A stretch of 39,602 nt of DNA from Bacteroidota bacterium. GTDB taxonomy: Bacteria; Bacteroidota; Bacteroidia; Bacteroidales; Porphyromonadaceae. A program made the position numbers and the translations under genes. The DNA is taken from contig JAEWWU010000008.1 in the NCBI GenBank assembly GCA_023396255.1, positions 1 to 39,602 of the forward strand, given 5' to 3'. The notes beneath the pieces are model-generated. The model ran no database searches and was not told where the DNA came from. It worked only from the letters and a program-made list of their open reading frames with translations. How positions within the stretch are numbered: the first letter of the stretch is position 1; each line of letters begins with the position of its first letter. Shown here piece after piece: positions 32,806 through 39,602 of the stretch.

Positions 32806-33133
32806 CTGAAAGTAATCATTCCTTATTTGAAAAAATCTAATCTCAACGAAGTGAGGTTATCTCGAAGTTGAGAGGAGAGTGCAATGTTTACATAGAAGCG
32901 GTTGAATTTTTTGATAAAGGACTGAAGTGGAGAATCCTTTTTTGAAGGAAATTGTAAGTTTTTTGCAAGGGGAGAAAAACTTATTAGAATGAGAATTTTT
33001 TATTCGATAAAAATTATTCGAAGTTACACAAGAGTTTTTCTCTAAATATTGATTTCTCTGGAAGAGTCGGAGATGTATTTAATCTACTAAGGAAGAATAT
33101 TATTAGGGTACTACGCAAATTTTTAGTAGGAGT
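32806..33133 (+). other. long untranslated leader region upstream of cas9
   Basis: No ORF is seen here. It contains CTCAAC...GTTGAG inverted repeats (about 32843-32873) and AT-rich DNA up to the cas9 start. If the promoter at 32798 is used, this is a ~320-nt 5' UTR that could hold regulation of cas9. Confidence 0.35.
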
Positions 33134-36100
33134 ATGAAGAAAATATTAGGTCTTGACCTTGGAACCACTAGTATTGGCTGGGCATATGTCCACGAAGCAG
33201 AGAACGACCAAGAACTCTCCTCAATCATAGATGTAGGAGTTCGAGTAAATCCATTAACAACAGACGAACAGAATGACTTCTTAAAGGGGAAACCTATTAC
33301 GACAAACGCGGAAAGACGTCTAAAGAGAAGTATGCGCCGCAACTTACAGAGATATAAGTTGAGGCGCAGTCTGTTGATTGATTTGTTGCTGCAGAATGGA
33401 ATTATTAGCAAGGAATCTGTTCTTCACGAAGAAGGAAAAGGTACAACCTTTGAGACATTGCATTTGCGTTCTTTAGCTGCTATTGAGCGGATAGAGCTTG
33501 AGCAGTTTGCTCGTGTTTTGCTTTCGATCAATCGCAAGAGGGGATACCGTAGTAGTCGCAAGATCGTTAGTAGTGATGATGGAGTGGTCATTGATGGAAT
33601 GAAACTAGCTCGAGAGCTATATAATCTAAAACTTACTCCAGGACAATGGCTCTATCAACAAATAACAGCGGAGAAACTCAAGGGAATTCCGGATTTTTAT
33701 CGTTCAGATCTTGTTCGAGAACTTGAATTGATATGGAGGCATCAGAGTGCCTATTATCCGGAAATATTGACAGAAAACCTTTACAATAGCATACAGGGAA
33801 AGGGGGGCAATGATACGGCGAAAATCTTATCTCAGCACAGTGGGGTAGAAATCCCTTCGAACAAGGGTAAACGGTCGGAGGTCTTTCAACGAATTTTGAG
33901 TTGGCGATCCTTAGCCATTACGAAGCAAATAGCAATAGAAGAATTGTGGGCTGTTGTTGTGGATCTAAATAAGGCCATTGCTAAATCTAGTGGCTATTTG
34001 GGGAGTATATCGGACAGGAGTAAAACTTTGTTTTTCAATAAACAGACGGTTGGGCAATACCTCTATTCGCAAGTCCTAAGGGATAAGCATTGTTCTTTAC
34101 GCAATCAGATTTTTTATCGGCAAGATTATCTTGATGAGTTTGAACGTATTTGGGAAACACAGAAACAGTTTTACCCTCAGTTGAGTGATGAGCTGAAAGC
34201 AGAGATACGTGATGTGGTGATTTTTTATCAGCGGAGATTACGTTCACAAAAAGGACTAATTGACTTCTGTGAATTAGAATCTCGAGAAAAAGAAATTATC
34301 TTGCCGGACAGTTCGGGACGTGAGATAAAGGAAAAGACCATAATCAAAAAGGTAGGACCAAGAGTTGTACCTCGTTCATCTCCCTTGTTTCAAGAGTTTA
34401 AGATTTGGCAAATGTTGGGCAATATCCTTATTTATTCTAAAGGGAGTCGCAAATGTAAGGAGAGTGGAACGGCTCAAGTATTCAGTTTATCATTGGACGA
34501 AAAACAAAAGTTATTCCAAGAGCTCAATATCAAGGGATGTCTCAAGGCTGATCAAGCTCTTAAAATACTTCATTATCCAACTCAAGAATGGGAGATGAAT
34601 TACGAGGAATTGAAGGGAAATAGCACCAATGCTTCCTTGTATAAGGCATATCTGCAGATCGCAGAACTTGAGGGGTGTGATATAGAAAAGAGTTTAGGGA
34701 TTAAAAAAGAAAATTGGGCGGTAAATGATATTGATAAGCCGGCGAATTCTATTATTGAACTCATACAATCGCATTTTGAAATGCTTGAAATTGATGCGAG
34801 CTTACTTAGTTTTGACGCTTTACTCAAGGGAAAAGACTTTTTGCAACAATCATCATATTCATTATGGCACTTACTTTATTCTTATGAAGGAGATAACTCC
34901 ATCACGGGCAATGAAACACTTTGCCATCTCCTTGAGAAGAAATATGGTTTTGCTCCAGAGCATTCTCAATTGCTGGCAAATGTGACTTTTGTGCAAGGTT
35001 ATGGTAATCTATCGGCTAAGGCCTTGAGAGCAATACTGCCTTATATACCAGAGCATACATACAGTACAGCTTGCAGGCTTGCAGGATATAAGCACTCTCA
35101 ATTTTCTCTAACGAAAAAAGAGATAGTACAGCGTCCGCTTGCAGACAAGCTACCCCTACTCCCTAAGGGAAGTTTACGTCAACCTGTTGTTGAGAAAATA
35201 CTCAATCAGCTTGTCAATTTGGTAAATACTTTAATTGATAAGTATAGTTTGCGAGATGAGAATGGAAATGTAGTGGAAGTTTTTCATTTTGACGAAATCC
35301 GTATTGAACTTGCCCGCGAACTCAAAAAAAATGCAAAGGAGCGAGACAAATTGACGAAGAAGATAAATGAAAGCGAAATTAGAAACAAAAGGATTGTAGA
35401 TGTATTGAAGAAAGAGTTTGGCATTTTCAATCCTTCTCGCAATGATATTATCCGTTATCGCCTTTACCAAGAATTGGAGGGGAATGGATATAAAGATTTG
35501 TATCGCAATAGATATATTTCTAAAGAGCAGCTATTCTCTTCGGAGATTGATATCGAGCATATTATTCCGCAATCACGTTTGTTTGATGATAGTTTCTCCA
35601 ATAAAACGTTGGCCTACCGCAGCGACAATCTTAAAAAGGCTGACCGTACGGCCATTGACTATATTAGTCAAGACTATGCAACTGAATTGGATAGTTACAC
35701 CGCTCGCATTGAGGATCTAAAGGCTCGCAAAGTAATTTCACCAGCCAAGGCACAAAAGCTTCTCAAGCGAGCAAGTGAGATTGGAGATGGATTTATTGAG
35801 CGAGACTTACGTACTACTCAGTATATCAGTAAGAAATCTCAGGAAATACTCCTCAGCGTTACTCGTAGTGTAGTTGCTACCAGTGGGCAGATAACCGATC
35901 GTTTGCGCCAAGATTGGGGGCTTATCAATGTTATGAAAGAGATAAACATAGATAAATACCGGGCTTTAGGACACACGGAACTGATTCAGCGACGCAACCA
36001 AGTAACGATAGAGGTAATAAAGGATTGGACAAAGCGGAACGATCACAGACATCATGCTATGGATGCTTTGACAGTTGCTTTCACCAAGCGTAGTCACATT

Positions 36101-37342
36101 CAGTATCTCAATCATTTGAATGCTCACGATGATGCAGAAAAGAGTGTTCAGCAAACAGAAACTGAATACAAACCTGACAACTGCAGACAAAAGAAAGATC
36201 TTTTCAAGTTGCCTATGCCCAATTTTCGTAGTGAAGCAAAGGAGCATCTTGAGAAAATACTTGTCTCTCATAAGACAAAGAACAAGGTGGTTACCCGTAA
36301 TCGTAATAAGCCACAAGGAGGTAGTAAAGAACAAATCTGTCTTACGCCCCGAGGTGAGCTACACAAGGAAAAAATATATGCTAAAAGGAAGTGGCTTAAT
36401 GAGAAACCTCGTCCTCTCAATAAAAAGTTTACACTCGAGCAGGTTGACCTCATAGCAAATCCGAAGATTCGTTGTGTTGTAAAGGAACATATTGCTCACT
36501 ATCCGTCAATAGAAGTAGCCTTGGATAGTAAAACTTTGAAAAAGAACCCGATTTTATACAAGGGAGGGTCTCTTTGTGAAGTTGTATGCTATGATGAAAT
36601 CTTCACAATACGAGAGCCGATTACTCCGGAGATTAAGATTGAAAAAGTCCTGGATAGGAGAGCTAGAGAGGTATTGGATAACCGCCTCAGAGAGTACGAT
36701 GGAAATGCGAAGTTGGCTTTTTCTGATTTGGAGACAAAACCGATTTGGCTTAACAAACATCAAGGTATTTGTCTCAAAAGCGTAACTATCAAGGCTCGTC
36801 CGACCAGCCTTGAAGCATTGCGTTCCAAAAGAACGGCAGAGGGTGATTTGTGTTATGATAAACAGGGAAAGACCATCCCCGTAGACTATGTACTTAATAG
36901 TAGTAATCACCACATTGCCATATATCGTGATTCTCAAGGGGTTTTGCAAGAGTATGTTATGTCGTTTATGGAAGCTGTCGCCCGAGTTAATGTTGGATTG
37001 CAGATTATCAACAAGGACTACAACAAAGATCTTGGTTGGGAATTCTTATTCACTCTCAAGCAAAACGAGATGTTTGTTTTTCCAAATCCAGACACTGGTT
37101 TTGATCCTCACGAAATAGATCTCCTTGATCCCCGGAATAAGGCTGCAATTAGCCCTAATCTTTATCGGGTACAGAAATTATCGTCTTGTTATTATGTGTT
37201 TCGTCATCATTTGGAAACGAGTGTGGAGTCTGACATCAAAGACCTTACTTTTAAGAGAATCCAAACTACTAATGGCTTGAAAGACTGTATAAAGGTTCGT
37301 ATCAACCATTTAGGGGATATCGTGCAAGTGGGGGAGTATTAG
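33134..37342 (+). CDS. cas9: CRISPR-associated endonuclease Cas9 (type II-C)
   Basis: This 1402-residue effector nuclease is guided by crRNA:tracrRNA to cut double-stranded DNA. All catalytic residues are visible. RuvC-I Asp8 is in LGLDLGTTSIGWA. An arginine-rich bridge helix follows (NAERRLKRSMRRNLQRYKLR). RuvC-II Glu725 is in IRIELAREL. HNH has Asp806/His809 in DIEHIIPQS and Asn832 in YRSDN. RuvC-III has His974/Asp977 in HHAMDAL. The long recognition lobe between the bridge helix and RuvC-II and a ~425-residue C-terminal part give a length usual for Bacteroidota II-C Cas9. The ATG at 33134 follows GTAGGAGT. cas1 begins 13 nt downstream, so the genes form an operon. It appears intact. The PAM cannot be read from this sequence. 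Confidence 0.98.
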   Translation: MKKILGLDLGTTSIGWAYVHEAENDQELSSIIDVGVRVNPLTTDEQNDFLKGKPITTNAERRLKRSMRRNLQRYKLRRSLLIDLLLQNGIISKESVLHEEGKGTTFETLHLRSLAAIERIELEQFARVLLSINRKRGYRSSRKIVSSDDGVVIDGMKLARELYNLKLTPGQWLYQQITAEKLKGIPDFYRSDLVRELELIWRHQSAYYPEILTENLYNSIQGKGGNDTAKILSQHSGVEIPSNKGKRSEVFQRILSWRSLAITKQIAIEELWAVVVDLNKAIAKSSGYLGSISDRSKTLFFNKQTVGQYLYSQVLRDKHCSLRNQIFYRQDYLDEFERIWETQKQFYPQLSDELKAEIRDVVIFYQRRLRSQKGLIDFCELESREKEIILPDSSGREIKEKTIIKKVGPRVVPRSSPLFQEFKIWQMLGNILIYSKGSRKCKESGTAQVFSLSLDEKQKLFQELNIKGCLKADQALKILHYPTQEWEMNYEELKGNSTNASLYKAYLQIAELEGCDIEKSLGIKKENWAVNDIDKPANSIIELIQSHFEMLEIDASLLSFDALLKGKDFLQQSSYSLWHLLYSYEGDNSITGNETLCHLLEKKYGFAPEHSQLLANVTFVQGYGNLSAKALRAILPYIPEHTYSTACRLAGYKHSQFSLTKKEIVQRPLADKLPLLPKGSLRQPVVEKILNQLVNLVNTLIDKYSLRDENGNVVEVFHFDEIRIELARELKKNAKERDKLTKKINESEIRNKRIVDVLKKEFGIFNPSRNDIIRYRLYQELEGNGYKDLYRNRYISKEQLFSSEIDIEHIIPQSRLFDDSFSNKTLAYRSDNLKKADRTAIDYISQDYATELDSYTARIEDLKARKVISPAKAQKLLKRASEIGDGFIERDLRTTQYISKKSQEILLSVTRSVVATSGQITDRLRQDWGLINVMKEINIDKYRALGHTELIQRRNQVTIEVIKDWTKRNDHRHHAMDALTVAFTKRSHIQYLNHLNAHDDAEKSVQQTETEYKPDNCRQKKDLFKLPMPNFRSEAKEHLEKILVSHKTKNKVVTRNRNKPQGGSKEQICLTPRGELHKEKIYAKRKWLNEKPRPLNKKFTLEQVDLIANPKIRCVVKEHIAHYPSIEVALDSKTLKKNPILYKGGSLCEVVCYDEIFTIREPITPEIKIEKVLDRRAREVLDNRLREYDGNAKLAFSDLETKPIWLNKHQGICLKSVTIKARPTSLEALRSKRTAEGDLCYDKQGKTIPVDYVLNSSNHHIAIYRDSQGVLQEYVMSFMEAVARVNVGLQIINKDYNKDLGWEFLFTLKQNEMFVFPNPDTGFDPHEIDLLDPRNKAAISPNLYRVQKLSSCYYVFRHHLETSVESDIKDLTFKRIQTTNGLKDCIKVRINHLGDIVQVGEY

Positions 37343-37355
37343 TATTTGCAGAACT

Positions 37356-38246
37356 ATGCTTTACCGATCAATCTATATAGGCAATCCTGCCTATCTGCAT
37401 CTTTGCTTGGGGCAGATGAAAATCATTTGCCCCGAGACGAATGAGGAACGAGGAAGTATTCCCATAGAGGATTTAGGTTTGCTAATGCTAGATCATGCAC
37501 AGATTACAATTACTCACAAATTGATTCAAAAGTTGATGGAAGGGAATGTTGTTGTAGTAAGTTGCAGTGAGCAACATTTGCCACAGGGAATGATGCTACC
37601 GCTTTATGGTCATACTTCGTATTCTAAGCGTATTCGGGAGCAAATGGAGGTAAGCGAACCTCTGAAAAAACAGTTGTGGAAGCAAACGGTAGAGAGTAAA
37701 ATTAGTAATCAACGGCAGGTGCTTATTTCATTAGGTTTGGAGAGTGACCCGATGGGTCTTTATCTTAAAGAAGTTCGATCGGGAGACTCTACAAATATGG
37801 AGGGTATTGCTGCCCAATTTTATTGGAAACAGTTATTTGGTCCAGATTTTTATAGAGAGCAAGATGCTGGAGGAGTGAATGGATTACTAAATTTTGGTTA
37901 TTCTATTCTTCGGAGCATCGTTGCTAAAGCTATTGTTGATACAGGACTAATTCCCGTTTTGGGGATCTTTCATCGCAATCGTTATAATCCTTATTGTTTA
38001 GCAGATGATTTAATGGAACCCTATCGACCCATTGTTGATAAGGCGGTTATACAATGGATGAATGCATTTCCTGAAAATCACGAATTGTCGATAGGGGCAA
38101 AAGCTCATCTTCTCAAGATAGCATCAACAGATGTCCGCATAGAGGGTAAATGGCATCCCCTCCTTGTGGCAGTAAAGGTGACAGTTTCGTCACTTTATAA
38201 GTGCTATATTGGGGAAAAACGACAAATTTTATATCCTTCGCTATGA
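37356..38246 (+). CDS. cas1: CRISPR-associated integrase Cas1 (type II)
   Basis: This 296-residue spacer-acquisition integrase works as a Cas1-Cas2 complex inserting new spacers. Metal-binding catalytic residues are Glu149 (NMEGIAAQFYW), His206 (LGIFHRNRYNPYCLADD) and Glu221 (DDLMEPYRP). The start MLYRSIYIGNPAYLHL is typical for type II-C Cas1. It follows cas9 by 13 nt and its TGA overlaps the cas2 ATG (ATGA), indicating translational coupling. Length is normal. Confidence 0.97.
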   Translation: MLYRSIYIGNPAYLHLCLGQMKIICPETNEERGSIPIEDLGLLMLDHAQITITHKLIQKLMEGNVVVVSCSEQHLPQGMMLPLYGHTSYSKRIREQMEVSEPLKKQLWKQTVESKISNQRQVLISLGLESDPMGLYLKEVRSGDSTNMEGIAAQFYWKQLFGPDFYREQDAGGVNGLLNFGYSILRSIVAKAIVDTGLIPVLGIFHRNRYNPYCLADDLMEPYRPIVDKAVIQWMNAFPENHELSIGAKAHLLKIASTDVRIEGKWHPLLVAVKVTVSSLYKCYIGEKRQILYPSL

Positions 38247-38584
38247 TTAGTTTCAATAGGATAAATGCTTATCGGTCTATGTGGGTACTTGTTTTCTATG
38301 ACCTCCCAACAGAAACTAAAAGAATGCAGAAAGAGGCAAGATGCTTTCGCAAATGCTTAGAGGAAGATGGATTTACTCTTTTTCAATTTTCTATTTACAT
38401 ACGATATTGTCCAAGTAGAGAAAATGCTCAAGTACATACCAAAAGAGTTCAAGACAATCTTCCGAAATATGGCAAAGTTGCTATTATGAGTATTACAGAT
38501 AGGCAATTTGAGGATATTCAGATTTTCTATGCCAAGCAGGAGGAAGAGCCCCCTTCTGTTTATGTTCAATTGGAACTATTTTAG
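38243..38584 (+). CDS. cas2: CRISPR-associated protein Cas2 (type II)
   Basis: This is the 113-residue partner of Cas1 in spacer acquisition. The ATG at 38243 overlaps the cas1 stop and begins MISFNRINAYRSMWVLVFYD, with the usual NAYR.MW..V.YDLPT motif of type II Cas2. An internal Met (MWVLVFYDLP) is a less likely start. The ferredoxin-like fold pattern continues to YVQLELF. No csn2 or cas4 follows, which makes the system type II-C. Confidence 0.96.
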   Translation: MISFNRINAYRSMWVLVFYDLPTETKRMQKEARCFRKCLEEDGFTLFQFSIYIRYCPSRENAQVHTKRVQDNLPKYGKVAIMSITDRQFEDIQIFYAKQEEEPPSVYVQLELF

Positions 38585-38650
38585 GATGAAAAATAGAGTC
38601 CTTATTATTGAGCAGTAAATGGCTGTGTAACCGTTTTTCTGATTCTAAAA

Positions 38651-38691
38651 AGCAAAAAGAACTATCTGTTACACAGATAGTTCTTTTTGCT
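38651..38691. terminator. strong bidirectional terminator between cas2 and the CRISPR array
   Basis: AGCAAAAAGAACTATCTGT (38651-38669) and its exact reverse complement (38673-38691) form a 19-bp stem with a 3-nt loop. The A5 and T5 runs inside the stem base give a U-tract on either strand. It can end the cas operon (plus) and the converging crRNA precursor (minus), 5 nt before the first repeat. Confidence 0.85.
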
Positions 38692-38709
38692 TGAGGTTGT
38701 AACTAATCA

Positions 38710-38739
38710 CAAAGTTACGGAATTGAAAGCTACTTACAA
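38710..38739 (-). promoter_or_regulatory. promoter embedded in each CRISPR repeat (example: first repeat)
   Basis: On the minus strand each full repeat contains TTG at repeat positions 2-4, a 19-nt gap and TAACTTTG at positions 24-31, a full match to the Bacteroidota TAnnTTTG -7 element. Transcription would start near the repeat 3' end and read into the next spacer. The same elements recur in all ten full repeats. In the truncated eleventh repeat only TAACTTTG (39467-39460) remains, with a TTG supplied by the adjacent DNA at 39491-39489, 21 nt away. Confidence 0.55.
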
Positions 38740-39445
38740 CAAGGAGGAGCCTCTTATTGGCGACCTCGTAGTTGTAACTAATCACAAAGTTACGGAATTG
38801 AAAGCTACTTACAACTGATCAGGTTGCGCAGATGAATATCCGCAAGTTGTAACTAATCACAAAGTTACGGAATTGAAAGCTACTTACAACTTTTGCCCCG
38901 TCGTTCCTTTGAATTGGCTGGTTGTAACTAATCACAAAGTTACGGAATTGAAAGCTACTTACAACTCACCATTGTTGATCAAGAGAAAGAGGTAGGTTGT
39001 AACTAATCACAAAGTTACGGAATTGAAAGCTACTTACAACTAATCAGCAAATACTGCTTCATTTGCCCTTGTTGTAACTAATCACAAAGTTACGGAATTG
39101 AAAGCTACTTACAACTGTGTATCCTGACTTATTCCCAAGACTATTGTTGTAACTAATCACAAAGTTACGGAATTGAAAGCTACTTACAACTCTACTGAAT
39201 GTAATGAAGTAGATATATTAGTTGTAACTAATCACAAAGTTACGGAATTGAAAGCTACTTACAACTGGGCTGGATGGGCAATTTTCACTCACTTTGTTGT
39301 AACTAATCACAAAGTTACGGAATTGAAAGCTACTTACAACAGCCTTATGCACATAATCAAGAACATTCCCGTTGTAACTAATCACAAAGTTACGGAATTG
39401 AAAGCTACTTACAACTATTCGATAGAATATTCGGCAAGGCTACCC

Positions 39446-39478
39446 GTTGTAACTAATCACAAAGTTACGGAATTGAAA
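39446..39478. repeat. truncated terminal CRISPR repeat
   Basis: The first 33 bp (plus strand) match the repeat perfectly. The remaining 12 bp (GCTACTTACAAC) are replaced by TGTAAAGTATCA. The lost part is exactly the segment that pairs with the tracrRNA. Confidence 0.9.
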
Positions 39479-39602
39479 TGTAAAGTATCAATAGATCCGC
39501 TACACTTTTTCTTTTCGTAGGCAAATCTTAATCCATATCTTCGTAGCATGAAAGAAGATATACGGAAAATACGAATGCGCCAAAAATGGCTTGAGCTATA
39601 CG
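39479..39602 (+). mobile_element. probable left end of an IS481-like insertion sequence, cut by the window edge
   Basis: The sequence right after the broken repeat begins TGTAAAGTATCAATAGATCC. A TGT start is usual for IS481/IS3-type terminal inverted repeats, and a transposase-like ORF starts 70 nt inside. The right end and any target-site duplication are outside the window, so this is an inference. Confidence 0.45.
39548..39602 (+). CDS. 5' end of a possible IS481-like transposase
   Basis: The frame from the ATG at 39548 reads MKEDIRKIRMRQKWLELY and is open to the end of the window. The charged start followed by 'R..WL.LY' resembles the beginning of integrase-core transposases with an N-terminal helix-turn-helix. 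Only 18 residues are available, so the identification is tentative. It follows the presumed IS end and points away from the CRISPR array. Confidence 0.4.
   Translation, partial: MKEDIRKIRMRQKWLELY

Larger units (their letters stand above)
38696..39478 (-). CRISPR. type II-C CRISPR array, ten 30-nt spacers, ten full 45-nt repeats plus one truncated
   Basis: Full identical 45-bp repeats start at 38696, 38771, 38846, 38921, 38996, 39071, 39146, 39221, 39296 and 39371, giving a period of exactly 75 bp. An eleventh copy (39446-39478) is cut after 33 bp. On the plus strand the repeat begins GTTGTAACTAATC and ends AGCTACTTACAAC; all spacers are 30 nt and different. Minus-strand transcription is inferred from the tracrRNA anti-repeat, which pairs with the 5' part of the minus-strand repeat. 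The base next to the ...ACAAC end is T on the plus strand in eight of ten spacers. No spacer was noticed to match elsewhere in this window by eye. Confidence 0.98.

Noticed and set aside
38585..38695. tracrRNA or leader in the gap between cas2 and the array
   Set aside because: No anti-repeat is present; the gap is explained by the bidirectional terminator. The anti-repeat is at 32747-32763.
39173..39520. Plus-strand ORF with repeated VVTNHKVTELKATYN units
   Set aside because: It is a translation of the CRISPR repeats (75 bp period, divisible by three) and not a protein.

Overview
The window looks like a chromosomal segment of an anaerobic, asaccharolytic Bacteroidota, most likely Porphyromonas or a close relative. 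Four things support this. Most large secreted proteins end in a type IX secretion (T9SS) C-terminal sorting domain. Many upstream regions carry the Bacteroidota -7 element TAnnTTTG. There is a Porphyromonas-like tryptophanase and a DUF4492-cydA-cydB cluster. The CRISPR-Cas9 locus is of type II-C. The species cannot be fixed from this sequence alone.

Region by region. (1) 1-940: the C-terminal end of what looks like a mobilization protein, then a gene-poor stretch. (2) 941-14.8 kb: six large exported leucine-rich-repeat (LRR) proteins. One stands alone on the minus strand, one is divergent on the plus strand (a FISUMP domain plus BspA-like LRRs), and four lie in tandem on the minus strand behind one good promoter at 14.8 kb. 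(3) 14.9-21.7 kb: housekeeping metabolism, namely tryptophanase, a cytoplasmic S9 serine peptidase and the cytochrome bd oxidase operon. (4) 22.0-23.1 kb: gene-free and rich in short repeats. A 24-bp sequence here is an exact inverted copy of one at position 654. (5) 23.1-28.5 kb: two more T9SS cargo proteins, one with a GLUG-like/choice-of-anchor-J layout and one Omp28-like with a CxxC motif. (6) 29.0-32.4 kb: tRNA-Ser(GCU) followed by a decayed integrative element with a truncated integrase, arm-type repeats at both ends, an Abi_2 (HEPN) defence gene, a small helix-turn-helix gene and an ATPase remnant. (7) 32.6-39.5 kb: a complete type II-C CRISPR-Cas locus with tracrRNA, cas9, cas1, cas2 and an array of ten 30-nt spacers. 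At the window edge, a probable insertion sequence appears to cut the last repeat.

The strongest observations are in region 7. The tracrRNA can be read directly on the minus strand at about 32762-32650: a TATATTTG promoter, a 15-nt perfect anti-repeat and a hairpin followed by T5. Its pairing shows that the array is transcribed on the minus strand, opposite to cas9-cas1-cas2. In that orientation every 45-nt repeat contains a Bacteroidota promoter, TTG-N19-TAACTTTG, so each spacer could have its own promoter, as reported for Neisseria type II-C arrays. A 19-bp-stem hairpin between cas2 and the array could terminate both converging transcripts.

The tRNA-adjacent island, with its Abi_2 gene, places a second anti-phage function directly beside the CRISPR locus. 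All functional statements rest on reading motifs by eye. No database search or folding program was run.
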